Positions 31,672 through 44,228 are shown, counted from the first letter of the stretch. The stretch is DNA of 64,000 nt from Pseudeuparius sepicola (GCA_963920635.1 OY987308.1:20427096-20491095), one strand, 5' to 3'. Translations and numbers: made by a program. Notes: generated by a model not told the origin, from the letters alone.

Positions 31672-32709
31672 CAAGACTCTTTCGGTGGTAGGTCCGCCCT
31701 TTTGGTCTTTCTGGGGTTGTCGGCTTGTACAGTCGTGAGCTCGATGCCCAAAGCGTTGGCAGTTGAAACATTTTAAATTTGACCTTCTACATTCTGTTGC
31801 TCGGTGTCCTTTGCCCTGGCATTTAAAACAAATGACTCGTTCCTTGGCCTTAAAGAGTTGTCTTTTTCCAAATTGTTTTACATTAGTTGATGGTTTGTTA
31901 CTTCTGTAGGTAATTTGATGTGCTTGACCCGAAGTGCCAGGTGGTGACATCTCGCAAGTCCGGAGGAAATTGAGCAAAGCTTCACAAGTTACACAATCCT
32001 TTGCTCGAGCAGCCGCTTGTATCGTTGGGTCTGGGATTCCACTTATCAGACATGAGACTGCATCTGCTCCAACTATCTTGCATTGGTTCAATAATGCTTC
32101 CTTTTCATAATAATAGGTTATGTAAGACTCGTGCCTTCGTTTGGTACGCTGCATCATTTCTTGTAGACGATGGGAAAAATCACGCCTAGAGGGAAAAGCT
32201 GATTTCAATTTTAATTTCCATTCTTCCCAGGTGAAACTAATAGTCGGTAGGCTCTGATACCATGTCTTAGCAAGTCCCTCCAATTTTAGTAAAGCGTTGT
32301 AGTTCGTTCGTTCGTCGCTCCAGTTGTAAAGACTTCGGAGTTCGTCGATTCTGTCGCACCATCTTTCTACAGTTTGTCCTTGATCTTCCGGATTGAATAC
32401 AGGTACAATATTAGCTCGAAAGTTGGCCTCTTCATGAACAACTCTTTTGCCAGTTGTTTGTAATTCAATCGTCCTCGCTAAATTTTTAACCATCCCTGCC
32501 AACTCAGAAATAATGTTTTCGTCATTGGTTGGATCTACTGAGCTGGTGGTAGGCACTGAATCTTCTTCATCTGAAGAGGATTCTATCACGCAAATCCTTT
32601 TTCTTTTTTGGACAACCATACGATTTTCCTGGGCCATCCTTAAACCAAACGCGCACTGTACTTGTTGCATATTTAAATAAATTATAAAACATAAATCGTT
32701 CCACCACAA
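31669..32709 (-). CDS. gag: Gag of second Gypsy
   Basis: 346 codons from the longest ATG; later ATGs at residues 14 and 25 could be the true start because the first 20 residues are not Gag-like. A serine-acidic N-terminal region (ESSSDEEDS) precedes a retrotransposon Gag core (VERWCDRIDELR, WYQSLP, WEEWKLKLKSAFP, YYYEKEALLNQC). Two CCHC knuckles follow, CFKCQGKGHRATEC (294-307) and CFNCQRFGHRAHDC (314-327). It would assemble particles and bind RNA. It ends at the UGA of the readthrough site. The leader between LTR and gag is about 540 nt. Confidence 0.9.
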   Translation of the reverse strand: MWWNDLCFIIYLNMQQVQCAFGLRMAQENRMVVQKRKRICVIESSSDEEDSVPTTSSVDPTNDENIISELAGMVKNLARTIELQTTGKRVVHEEANFRANIVPVFNPEDQGQTVERWCDRIDELRSLYNWSDERTNYNALLKLEGLAKTWYQSLPTISFTWEEWKLKLKSAFPSRRDFSHRLQEMMQRTKRRHESYITYYYEKEALLNQCKIVGADAVSCLISGIPDPTIQAAARAKDCVTCEALLNFLRTCEMSPPGTSGQAHQITYRSNKPSTNVKQFGKRQLFKAKERVICFKCQGKGHRATECRRSNLKCFNCQRFGHRAHDCTSRQPQKDQKGGPTTERVL

Positions 32710-33252
32710 GATGATATACCTAACAACAATGTAAACTTACCTCAAGTTTTCTTATGTCAGGTAAAAACTCAAAACAAGTTAAAAGTCTAGAACTAACTCC
32801 GCAAACAAGAGACAGTAGGTATATCACTTCAAGACTTGGCTACTGCGAATCGTAATACGAACGGATAGCATACTAACTGATTAAAATAAAATCCGTCGCC
32901 CCGACAAAGTTCTTTTATAAGTCAGTCTTAACACTTTTAATCATTGGGCTTTTAGTCTCGTCTTTATAACCCAAATATTATATTTCATTAGTCTTGAAGA
33001 CTAAGGTGGCATTCAATCGGTTATTATATAAACTAGAACTCTTATTTTGTCGATAACTGAATGGGTATTATGCCTCTTTTCCTCAAGCGCGCCAAGTTGT
33101 TTACTTTCAGCGGCCCACGGGCAACGATTAAATTTCAACAGTATACGAGTTCATAATTTTAATTAAGTTTTTTGGCAATTTAGGTACCTTAGGATTTAAC
33201 AATTTTTGAAAATGCCATTCGAGTGAATTGATTGTTTTACCCCACACCTGAA
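32710..33252 (-). other. Leader region of second Gypsy
   Basis: Untranslated region between 5' LTR and gag. Next to the LTR the minus strand reads TTCAGGTGTGGGGTAAAAC. I could not match this to a known tRNA 3' end, so the primer is unidentified. Confidence 0.6.
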
Positions 33253-34186
33253 TGTAAAAATCATTTGAAATGTAGATTATTTACCTTGTCAGTGGCTCTC
33301 AATCAGGGGGTCTTCACAATGCAAATTCACTCGACGGCTAAATACTTTATATTGTTGTACAAACTCGGGCATATGAAAAAGACAAAAGCAACAGTTACTG
33401 ACCTGCTACCTTGATAAAATTATGGTATACTCACCGGGGGTTGTTAGCCCCTTTACTCCCGGTTAACCTCCATGCGTCCGTCATATCGGATATCTTTCTT
33501 AGCATTTTACTATCATATAATATCTTCGACGACTAGCTAGTGTCACCTAAAATAAGTAAAGGCTTCCCCGGATACTCAACTGCCGCTAAACAGTAAAGCA
33601 TCCCAACAAATTAGACAGGGGGTGTGGTACTGGCACCCCACATGTTTATTCGTGTCATCGAGCCCCAAGTGAGGCCTCTAATCTCACCAGTCAGCACTCG
33701 AGGAACAAGCTATCGTCCCCAAAATGGACAGAGGCTTTCGCACCCATTGTGCCGGCACCAAATGTGCGGTAACAGATCTGTACGGACGTACTCATAAAAG
33801 CCAGGTGTATCAAAAGCACCACTATCATTCATATCAACATCACCTCGAGAAACAGGACTTTTCCCGATCTCAAAATCACAGAAAACCACACTTCAATCAA
33901 CAACAACTTGACGGCGGGTACCCAAAGTGTTAATGCATGCGACGGCCGATTATTACTGAGCAGGTCAATTTTAGGATTGCTCTCTCACAGTATGAATCCA
34001 GTAGCGCGCTTGTACTTTTGCGCACACTATTGTTTTGGAAGTATTTATTGTTTAGATGATATTTAATTGTTACTGATAATTGAAATAGTTTAGATTATGG
34101 GTGTTTACACGTAAAAAAATATATTACGAATAAGAATATAATATAGGTATTTAGAATACAAAATAAAAATAAAACCACGGTTTACA
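33253..34186 (-). repeat. 5' LTR of second Gypsy (right copy)
   Basis: 934 bp, TGTAAA...TTTACA, matching 27246-28179. Transcription of the element would run leftwards from here. Confidence 0.95.
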
Positions 34187-35565
34187 TTATAGCATCTTTC
34201 CCGGTATACCTACTGCAAATATGAAATATCGCGTCCACGTGTATCGAAGCGGACTACGCCACATTTAATTAAAGCACGCGCCGAGCGGTCTGTAGTCATT
34301 TCTACGCGACACAAAGCTTTATTATGGCGAGAGCAATATAAATTCGGATTCGGTGCAGGATCGCGATTCACGTCGAACCACCCGTGAGCGCTAGAGGCCC
34401 ATTCGAATTCCATTTGCGTAGCGGGCGGAAGCGCTCGAAATGCGGGAGCAGCACTCGAATCCTGTTAAGAGAAACCCCGGAGAATTCTAATATAAAAGGT
34501 AAGCGGTTTAACTGAGAGAGGAGAAGTGAAAGAGGTGGTAACGTCCAGGATGGTCGGAGCTTGTTGTTGAGCTTTGAAATACTTCACATACAAATGTGGA
34601 TAACCGTAAACTAAGACAATAATAACAAAGAGACAAACATCATCGTATTGATAACGTGATGGTGAAGTCCCATACAGATTAGTTCTATATTTGATGCAGG
34701 CTTATCCACAATATCACCCTTTCTTGATCATTCCTGTTATTAGACATAACACTGATTGCAAAATCACCTTTCAACTCGAATACTAGAATGTTCTTATATC
34801 GAAACCTTTTCACGGACCATTTTGACCTCACTCATACTCTCATCTGAGGCACTCCATCTCCTTGTCCCCATTCTGCGTTTCCTCGGAGAATATGAATGCG
34901 GGACCCCCTCCGCCTCAATTTACGTTTCTATGAAAAGCCATTAAGAAAGTAATGACGAAGCCCCCGTTCTTCCTGCAAAAGTTAATTAGTTGACTTTTAT
35001 CTTTCCCTCAAAGGAATGTTCGTCCGGAACCGCCGCCGTTGAGGCCAATTTTTTGATTAAATCTCCCTAATCCGCCTTGGCGGTGCAACGGTAGGTCGGT
35101 CTAAGTAGTTCGTTAAAGATTGCTTTGCATGCGTTGCAAATTTTAGACGTGGCATTTCATTCATAAATTATATCGCATCTATTAGCAAACATTACACATT
35201 TCACCATTCGCAAACATCCTTAGACGCCTTCTTTTCCCAAAATATGGCCAAAATTACATCCTTGGACCTAGAAAATAACAAATAAATGAACCACCACGAA
35301 TCAGCCCAATCCCACCCCCTTATCGATCCCGAAAGGGGGATAGGGCTGTCTGACCCCCCCCCCCCCAAACAATTCGGAGGGGGCCGACTGGGGGTGCCCA
35401 ACACGGAACGGGTTACCGACGTCGAAATTCGTCGATTGTTAAAAGGGATTAATGTGTTGTGGCGGCTTTTTGAGGACGCCTAATCGGGAAATATGGATTT
35501 GTTTGGAGAGCCGGGAACGAGGGTGAACAGTAAAAACATAGAGGGAACTTTGGTCTTGTCAATAC
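34187..35565. other. Unique-looking non-coding stretch
   Basis: 34200-34560 is CpG-rich; a run of eleven or so C residues occurs at about 35356. No supported gene. GGCGGAAG and CCGCCGCC motifs give the stretch a promoter-like look, but nothing decisive. Confidence 0.3.
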
Positions 35566-35750
35566 TGGTCCGGTTCATACGAAGCATTTCCGGGAATACA
35601 TGGAATAATTATTATATAATAATTGTTACTTCTAGGGAGCAATTAAAACGTATTATTGCAAAAAATAATGTGTGTATACCTTAAATACCTCAATAAAACC
35701 TATTAAATAGTAAGAAAATCCTCATCAAACTGAAATTTTCCACCTTTTTA
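35566..35750. repeat. Dispersed repeat (copy at 41966-42150)
   Basis: Shares GGTTCATAC, GCATTTCCG, GAATACATG, GCAATTAAAAC and AAAACCTATT in the same order and orientation with 41966-42150, at roughly 80-85 percent by eye. No termini identified. Confidence 0.7.
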
Positions 35751-35948
35751 AATTAGACTTTCGTCATTATCCTTATAGGTCGCGCGTTGGGCAACGTCGC
35801 TTTTATCGATCGTTTTCTACCGTCCGTTCGGCATTCGGCGCATCACATTTCACATAAAAGTATCAACCCAGTTCTTGTTAGAGGCTATTATAAATAGAAA
35901 ACATTTCCAGCCTTTTGAGAAAATGGAAGACGGATTTGTGAAGCTATG

Positions 35949-36492
35949 TTCGAATCAGGGACTCTTTAAAATAACTGGACCCAGCATTTCACAGTATATC
36001 ACATAGGAAAAGTGAAGCCTTGAGGGGAAGTTTGTTTTCTGTAAACTCCAAGGAGACCACATACGTGGGCTGGTACAAGGTTATGTTATATGTCAGTGTC
36101 CAACTGCCATCAGGTTTTATGTGATAGATAGTGCCATATATTCTAAAGGAGGCAAAAAATTTCCCATCATAATTCACAATTTTTAAGTTTTCTAACTTCC
36201 AGATACTCAGATGTGACAATTAAAGAATTTCAACTATACAATAAATTTGTTTCATTTGACAGTTGCCGTATTCTGTAATTGTAGACACAACATTGTCAAG
36301 TCTAATTTTTAGAAATCATGGAAACCATTATTAATTTTTACTAACAATCAAAGTACCTGTTATATTCATAGATTCTCTAATAAAATGGCATACTTGGCAT
36401 CACTGATACTATTAGAATGAGGAAACAATAGGCCTCACTTTGGAAATTATAATGCTGGGTTCCCATTATTTTAAAGAGTGCCTGGTTCGAAT
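35949..36492. mobile_element. Short inverted-repeat element, interrupted at its right end by a hAT
   Basis: The left end TCAGGGACTCTTTAAAATAA is mirrored on the right by TTATTTTAAAGAGTGCCTGG, continuing into AACCCAGCATT-type sequence. TTCGAA borders both ends. A 259-bp hAT sits immediately to the right and duplicates GTTCGAAT. The interior includes the repeat also found around 26240-27207. Confidence 0.6.
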
Positions 36493-36751
36493 CAGTGGCG
36501 GATACAGGGGGGGGGGGCGGTTTCTTTTTCTGATTTTGTTTTGATATGTTTATTATTTCAGTTTGTTTTTATTTTGTTTGGGTATAAACATTTTTTTGTT
36601 TTTGTTTTTTTCTAGAGAAATAAATTATTTTATTTGTCACAAAAACACCTAAATATTAGGTATATTCTAAAAATTTCCCTTACCCCGGCCCCTCAGGAAA
36701 ATTTTTTACCACGTCGCCCCCCCCGTTTAGATTTTCCTGGATCCGCCTCTG
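36493..36751. mobile_element. 259-bp hAT element
   Basis: Ends CAGTGGCGGATACAGGGG and GGATCCGCCTCTG. Exact 8-bp target duplication GTTCGAAT at 36485-36492 and 36752-36759. The interior is AT-rich with G and C runs near the ends; no coding content. Confidence 0.88.
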
Positions 36752-36759
36752 GTTCGAAT

Positions 36760-37689
36760 AACTAATTGCCATATATTATGTGGAATTCGACACGGTATGT
36801 GTATTTACCAACAAAAACCAGAAACATGAATGTAAATGGGAAAAACTAAAATCCCAGCTTGTATTGCAAAAAATAAACGATAGAAGTGTGTGTCACGTGG
36901 GAGTTTACGGCTGCCAACGTTGCCATATGCTCACCGTCGAGAACACCCCATACAATCGTATAAACAACTAAAAAAAGTGTTGTATTATCCCATTACATAC
37001 ACCATGTTCTAAAAACATCCTCCATTTTAAATTAAACATTTCTGCTTGCATAAAATAACTACCGATCCGCGCATCTCTCAAAATAATCACGAAAAGGCCG
37101 TTGCGACAGCGCCCGCCGCACCTGCCTACGAAACTAAACAGATGTGCCGCCTTCTCGCTATTCACGCAAACAAACTGCGGTCCCACGCCCACTCGATTTC
37201 GGCCGAGTTTTATTCGGCGTTCCGTTATCAAGACGTCGGATAACAAGCGCCACCCATTAACCTCAAAATGAGAGAGTGAAAGCCGTCGATCCGTTTCGGG
37301 GCAGATAGTGAAATTGTTGCCGGTATGTTTTTTTATATTGACGATGTTTTAATTATGGCCGTCGCACCGTGTTATGCAATCAGGAATGCGGGTCTTCCAT
37401 TATGCTCGAACGGGAATGCCCCGGGGTATGGTTGTTGAATTGAATAAGTAGGCGGCTTTGTGTGGTAGTCAAGCCGTCATCTTGTAGATATTCTTCCGAG
37501 AAATACATTATGATTTTTTCATTTCCGGTACGATGAATCCTTCTTTCGCAACTAGATCAATCATATCTCCATAATATGAGAGAACAATTTAATAAACCCC
37601 TTTACCGAACCTCCTTCTTAGCACCTCATTCATAATGATAAGAATTTCCCTTCTTGTTTACTTCGAACTGATTTTATAAATGAGTATGT
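36760..37689. other. Unique-looking non-coding stretch
   Basis: CpG-rich around 37050-37260, with opposing open frames and no domain. No supported gene. Confidence 0.3.
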
Positions 37690-39171
37690 ATCACCCCACT
37701 TCCTGGTGGGGCTGGACCAAGACTACCTATATTAAAGACCTGCGCATAGCGCTGTTTCAAGCGATCGCCACTGGCGCCACACGACGAAACAAATTTACAC
37801 GGTGGATGGTGGATTAATGTTAATACACCATTGTTGCAGAATCTTTTATAAAATAAAAACATGCAAATGTGTCTGTTACAACGAATTTAATATCCAAAAT
37901 AAAATAAAATATTTGTTTGTTATGTCCCTCTAATTTGATAAGTTCATATGGCATATTTCCATACATTTTCTTAAGAAAAGCGAGTCTAAAAAGCAAGCAA
38001 GAGTATTTGCTACCTTTTGGTTTGAAATGAAGTCCATGGCTATACTTAGTATATAGTTGTAGTGTAAGTAAGTATAAAACGCATTAGATTTTTCAGTTTC
38101 TTCTTTATGTGGAGGACTAGTGGTTGGCTTTGGAGCTATAAACAAAATTTTCTATTTTCATTCTTGCATACGTTACAAAATACTCTTCCAAAATAATATC
38201 TAGAATTTTCGCTTCTTTAGGCTGGTTGATCAGATCATCCCATAATTCCAAAATAGAGTTTATTCTTCTGCAATTCTCCTAATGGTCTGTGCAGTGTGCA
38301 TACCATTTTCTTCATGTGCATGGAAGTTTCATGATATTACAAACAAACCTACCCATAAAAGCTGTGTTAATAGGATAAAACTGCTAAATACTGGACGCAG
38401 ACAATTCGTTACCGTAAAAAGAAGGCAAATCGTAATAAAGCTGGACATTTAAAATTTGTTACATTTTGAACAGTGGCGGATTTAGGCTGGAGTCAAGGGA
38501 GGGGCTTCTATTTCCGAAATTTTGTAATAAAATAGGAAACACATTATTTATTCATTTTATTCATTAAAATACAAAACTATTAATACATTAATATTTTTAG
38601 TTTCGTTCAGTTCCATTCCGCTGTTCCAGTTCCGCTCTACTCGTAGTAATAGAATAGAACAACTGAACGTGAACTGTCGATCGGTGAAGGCGGTGACTGG
38701 ACCCGTGTTCTGTGCCGGGCCCTGTCCCAATCCCATTGCGTTCACCAAATTTTTAAATTTGTACTATAAAAACTATTTGGCGTACCCTCTTTAGAAACGG
38801 AAGCAATAGTTATCAATGATTTAATATTCAATAATAATAGTTACTTTGCGACCTTCACGCCCACATAACCTCAAAATGGCATGTTCCTGTCAGCGCATTT
38901 ACAACCGGTCCGAAACGAGTTGTGAGCGCTGTAAGCACTGACAGCGCGATTCGGATCACGGCCCCCCCCCCCCCCCGTAGATCCGCCACTAATTTTGAAC
39001 GTCAGTAACTGACATACCAATAACCACAGAATACCCCCTATAACCTATAATAAGTCGCCGTTTTTTCGTCGTGTGGCGCCACCCCAGTCCGTAAACAACA
39101 ATGAAATATGACGTCCTGCTCGGGTCTTTAATATAGTAGTGTCGGTCCAGGGTGGGGTGATCCGTTCAAAT
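37690..39171. mobile_element. DNA element with inverted ends TCACCCCAC; hosts a nested hAT
   Basis: The left end has TCACCCCAC then CTGGACC, AGACTACC and TATATTAAAGACC. The right end has the inverse GGTCTTTAATATA, GTCGGTCCAG and GTGGGGTGA. The left interior is the repeat also seen at 1-440. On the minus strand near 38220-38090 a short frame reads EEYFVTYARMKIENF before a stop, a possible transposase remnant I could not place. A hAT (38471-38991) is inserted within it. Confidence 0.6.
38471..38991 (-). mobile_element. Non-autonomous hAT element, copy 2 (nested)
   Basis: 521 bp, related to 2078-2750 in reverse orientation (shared CGAATCGCGCTGTCAG block and GGGCCCGGCACAGAACACG, read on the minus strand). 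Termini CAGTGGCGGATTTAGG and GATCCGCCACTA. 8-bp target duplication ATTTTGAA at 38463-38470 and 38992-38999. A run of about 16 C residues sits near its right end. Confidence 0.9.
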
Positions 39172-40931
39172 GGTTAGTTCGTGCAGGGCAACGGGGGCAC
39201 GCCGAGACGGTTAGAAGCTCCGCAATCATGAAGAATCCAAGGGCAATCCCGTCAGTGGCACGCCACCGCCAAACGTCGCGTCGAGAGTGTCTCTTTTATT
39301 ATCTTTCAAGGTTGAGATGTAAAATATCGTCTTCGTCGAAAGACTTACGGTCGTCACACAGTTTATAAGTAAAAAAAAGAGCATGTCCCAGATATTATTA
39401 GATCTGCAAATATATCAAACGCTAAAATGTGTACAAAGAAATACTCCGTGATGTACCTAATACTCTATTATTAGGTAGCAGAGACCTTTACCTAATTAGT
39501 AGAATTATTTGTCGCTTTCAAAAAGTGTTTGCACTAATTTTACTTGTTTGAGTTTCTCGTGTATCATTCAGACCCACCGTATGCTGTGTCCGATGTCAAC
39601 TTAACCCGATTTCTCCCACACAAAACACAAAAGCAGACCTGAATAGAGAGAGTAGGGATTGGGCCCTTGAGGGTGCGGCCCTTTGAATATTTACGTGGGC
39701 GTTTGTGCCCTCTGGCACACGCGCACGACCCTCCTAGAGACATTTGTTATGTAAGCTCTGAGCTCTGGCGTGGGTGCAGTGGGAACGCTCGGTATAACAC
39801 GCTTTAAGCCCCGAGGAATGGGCATGCAAGCTTGCATATTTTGATATTTTTTGATACGGGCAATTAGAACCTGGCATATGGTGCCTCGATGAGACTTTGA
39901 CTGCCATATTGGAGAGTTTGGAGGTAAGACGTGACTCATAATACATAAGATAAAAAAAAAGTAGGTTTTTATTTGTAGTCTCAAAACGAATTTTCGTCAA
40001 ATTTTAAATATCATAACATGACCACAAAAAGTTCCGTTCTCCGATATCAAAAAGCATGGAAATTCCCATAGTATAAACAGCTAGTGTTGTCAACACATTA
40101 AAAACAAAGGTCAAGTCTGGTCAAATCTTTGCTTATGATACGTCGATTATCTATTACATTCCGGGAACTTTCCATATACTTAATATATTTTTAAACAACA
40201 AGCAACGGCACTTTTTTATTAAAAATACCACGTCGCCGTGTTTATAATATCGTTGGCATTTAACTGTCATTTATTTCTAATTAGTTAATTTAGATTTCAA
40301 TATCCGGTTTTAAATTAAAACAAAGAAACGTTAATTATGTTTTAAATCGAAATATGTATAGATACCCCTATACAACTTAACAGTGTAAATATTATTGATG
40401 TTAATAAATAAGTGTAATTAAATACTAACAAAAAAACACGTTATCAAAGAATATATGCCCCAAGTACCTATTCATTGTTGTTTACAATCAGAAGAGAAAT
40501 GTTTATCTAGCCTAACTGCACTACTGGAATTTCGTAACAATGGGTAATCCAAACCTCCTTCTCCATTCATCTCACTGGTGCATGCGAGCACAAAAGATTA
40601 TTGACCTTAGGCGGCCTGTTAAGCGAATTTATCGTAGTGGAACGACAATGTTCTATTTTTCGCATGGCGATTATCGCTAATTTGAATTGAATGCGGTCTT
40701 AATTAATGTGGGGCCCCTCCGTTCGTTCGGCCCGCAGCCGGTGACGCCATTGTTGCTCGCCCCTCGGATAAAAACAAAATCGAAAGTGCATGTATAAGTA
40801 ATCAGTTCCACTTATAATCAGACAATTACCGGCATGCGAATGTTGAGTGATTTCTATTCTCTCGTTTGTGACTACGCGCGAAAATACTACCAAACAAGTG
40901 CAGAAGTAGTTGTAGGATCGTGCCACTTTTT
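39172..40931. other. Non-coding stretch
   Basis: Moderately AT-rich, with short unrecognised frames on the minus strand (39691-40000). No supported gene or bounded repeat. Confidence 0.3.
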
Positions 40932-41768
40932 ACAAGCTTCTATTTAACTTGCAATGTATGTATGTTTGGGTCAAATCTTGCAAGCTGAATTAGAACCACT
41001 TCCTGACATCCGATTGAGTTGAAATTTTGCATACACCTTTAGTTCCGGTGACAATACAATATACAATAAGTACTTAATATTGTGATACTTTCAAAATGGC
41101 CGTCGCCACAAGATGGCGTATGATGTATTTTTTGTCAACCCCCTTAATATGGGTATCAAATAAAAGGGCTTGAAGAGTAGAAAACGATAAAGTTAGTGAC
41201 ATCACACTAAATTCAATATGGCCGCCTCTCCAAGATGGCGGATAATGTATTTTTTGTCAACCCCCTTAGGGTATCAAATGAAAGGGCTCGAAGAGTGGAA
41301 AACGATAAAGTTAAAGCGGATTACATTTTCTTTTCCATTAATATGGGCATTAAATGAAAGGGCTTGAAGAGTAGAACTAAAAAGTTGAAAATGAAATTAA
41401 TAGTAAAAAAATATTTTTAAAAACAAGCTTTTATTTAAAAGCTCTGAAAAGAAGAAAATAAACTTTATATTAAATCAAACCAAGGCAAACCCATAATTTT
41501 GTTACATTATACAACTGTATATAAAAGCTTGTCCCGAGAATATATATTATATATCTTGAAAGTAATTTTAAGTAGAAAATGTATTTTTCTATAAAAGAAA
41601 TTTACACACGAAAATCTCGCGACAAGCTTTTATATCATATACAGTTGTATAATGTAACAAAATTATGGGTTTGCCTTGGTTTGATTTATTATAAAGTTTA
41701 TTTTCTTCTTTTCAGAGCATTTAAATAAAAGCTTGTTTTTCAAAATATTTTTTACTATTAATTTTTTT
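40932..41768. mobile_element. Foldback-like element, second copy
   Basis: Starts ACAAGCTTCTATTTAACTTGC, as at 700. It has a two-to-three-copy tandem core around 41100-41370 (CAAGATGGCG, GTATTTTTTGTCAACCCCCTTA, AAAGGGCT units). It ends in inverted arms at about 41398-41545 and 41615-41768 carrying GGCAAACCCATAATTTTG. The arms match each other with only a few differences, yet their middle portion differs from the arms at 1405-1737. Confidence 0.7.
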
Positions 41769-41965
41769 AGGTAATACTGCAAATATTATAGTAGTCAGAT
41801 TTGGTGCCAAAAACGTTCTGACGGCTAATACACTAAAGAGTCTTGATTTTTCACTTGGATTTTATTATAAAGATATATAGGAAACGTCAGTTTTCCTTAG
41901 TTAAACCTTAGTGAAGCCAAAAATTAAAATAGAAATTTAAATTTCCATACTTAATAGTGACGTCA

Positions 41966-42150
41966 CTGTTCCGGTTCATACCAGGGCATTTCCGAGAATA
42001 CATGAAATAATCATATAATTTCTACTTCTAGGAAGCAATTAAAACATATTATTACAAATAATAATCTGTGTATACTTTAAATATCTAATTAAAACCTATT
42101 GAATAGTAAGATAATCGTCATAATACCGAAATTTTCCAATTTGTGATATA
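41966..42150. repeat. Dispersed repeat (copy at 35566-35750)
   Basis: Second copy in direct orientation, as described at 35566. Both copies lack visible termini. Confidence 0.7.
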
Positions 42151-43797
42151 AACAAAAAACATTTCAATCCGTAAATTGTTATCTCCCGCATGCAAAACTA
42201 ATGGTACATAATTAGCATTAATGAAAACGAGTGTACAGTGTGTATTGTTGCGAAATACGTACGTAAAGGTAGGTAAGTTTTTCAGTTTTATACATTGGGT
42301 ATACGTAGCGTGATTATTTTCATTATGAATGTCGTGCGAGCCCGATTACCTAACCTCGCGGTATGCGAAAAATGCCCTCGGATTTTTTCCACGCTCAATT
42401 TATTCAGACTGAAAAATGCCAAGGTCAACCTACCTGGGCGGAGAGGCGGTTTTAGATCGCACCGGTTCGCGATGTGTTCGTGTTTAATGGGTCGGGCGCA
42501 GGTGGGTTAGTGAGGGGAATTAAAGAGTCGCTCTTCTACCTTGAGCGCTCGACGTAATAACTTGGATTTAAACCGCGCGACCGGCGCTAAATTGACGTTG
42601 TCCAAATGGCAATGCTACCAGTAGGTAGCACACAGAGAGGTTTGTTTTCACGTCACCGCACGAATCTAGAATCCTGGTGATCCCGTTGATCTACTGCAAT
42701 CGTTACTGTCCGGCCCCCCCCCCCCCCCAAACCCGATATTGCAGCGCTTATTTACACCGTCGTAACGCAGGATTACCGGCGAGTCGGGTTTCATGGAGGC
42801 GTCGGGGTCAGATCCACTTACCGCGGTCAGTTTTGGTCGTTCGCCAGGACCGAGATTGCGCCGCCCAAAGAAAAACGTGCAACCAGGAAATCACGCGTCC
42901 TCGCCGCGCGCCAGCCCGCCTTACGACTTCCACAGGAATAAATACTCGCGACTCGGCGAGACGTTTAGGATTTCAAGTTATAAATACCTGGCGGAAACGA
43001 GGAGATGGATGTTAATAATCTGGGAATTAACCATTAACGTACGATGGCGGGAATACAACAGATGCGTTTTGAGTCTACAAAGTTCGTTTCCTGTGAATTT
43101 GTCGAATGATACAACATGACAATATAAACAACATTATCCACGAGTCTCATCATACGCCATCATTTATGAATTTTCAATTTAATGCTATAATAGGGACCCT
43201 TATCTGGAGGTATTAGGACACGATCGGACATACCCAGCTCGGGGCTATTAAACCAGCCAATTTAACTCCGACCCGAAAGAAAACAAAGCGTAATGTATCT
43301 TTCTAATCCGCCCCCGCGGAGTTACGCGACCCTCGAAGGATAAAAGCTAAGTCCGTCCTCGCAGAGTCGACCTGGAACAGATAAATTCACCTCTCTCTGC
43401 CCCGTCGCCATGGCGACGATGCCGGGGCTTCCCCTTATTAGGTTTCGCTCCTTTATTTGTCCTTTGGGAGCGCGCGCGGTGGGCGGGCTTTAATTCTCCG
43501 CTCAAATATCGGACGCATGTGGAACGGATTCGCGTTCGCAAACATGGCGACGTCGCGTGCCCTTCCAATTATATCTGTATAAGTATTTGCTTGCCTTCGT
43601 TGCGAATGCGATACATCGGCTCTCCGGCGAATTTGAATTTTCAGTACGCCCGTCGCCCTTACGTTCTTTGATTAGCAAAGCGCGTAGACTGAACCGCTTT
43701 GTCAGGCGCAATTTAAAAGCATTGATGCCTCTTCGTTATCTGGCAACGAGGCGTGTACAACTTCTGTTTTTGTACTCATTCTTTCCGTTGCCTACTA
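42151..43797. other. Unique-looking, CpG-rich non-coding stretch
   Basis: Contains a C run near 42714 and a perfect 16-bp palindrome CGTCGCCATGGCGACG at 43403-43418. Open frames occur on both strands without domains. No supported gene. Confidence 0.3.
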
Positions 43798-44228
43798 CCT
43801 ACTACCCAAGAACGGTAGACGCACATGATTGCTCGATATCGTAAGCGTAATGTTCGCCAGTCGGCAGATGGGTGTGACGTCAGCGCTAGACTAACGGTGT
43901 TATTTGTACATCAGCGGTGCGGGTTTTGACTGTGTTTTCTTTATTTTATGTAACCTGTTTTTAGTTTTCAATCTATTATTGAATATTTGTACTAAATTAG
44001 TACCATCTTGCTTAGTATTAAAAACGTAAGAACTAATATATTTTGTCAAATTATCTCTCTAATATGTTTTGTGCCATTATAGGTTAGAAGTTAGATTTGA
44101 GATCTCCTCGTCATTGTCTTCGATTTTTTTGTAGGTACTGGGTTATTTAATAGGTAGGTGCTTATATTTTATCATTTTAAATACACTTTACCCTATACTT
44201 TATTTTTATTATTTATTTAGAATACATT

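Larger units (their letters stand above)
27246..34186 (-). mobile_element. Second Ty3/Gypsy element with UGA-separated gag and pol
   Basis: A 6941-bp element read on the minus strand. The 934-bp LTRs at 27246-28179 and 33253-34186 look identical over the length I compared and have TGTAAA...TTTACA ends. Gag (31669-32709) is followed in the same frame, after one TGA, by protease-RT-RNaseH-integrase. The integrase is broken by a frameshift near 29060-29090. There is no env. The flanking bases do not form a clear target duplication (TTAAT before, TTATA after). Identical LTRs with a frameshifted integrase imply a young but non-autonomous copy. Confidence 0.9.

Noticed and set aside
36483..36493. 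GGTTCGAATC resembling a tRNA T-loop
   Set aside because: No acceptor, D or anticodon stems surround it; the bases are the hAT target duplication and the edge of a short inverted-repeat element.
43403..43418. Perfect palindrome CGTCGCCATGGCGACG as an X-box
   Set aside because: The right half GGCGAC deviates from the consensus RGYAAC, so it was noted as a palindrome only.
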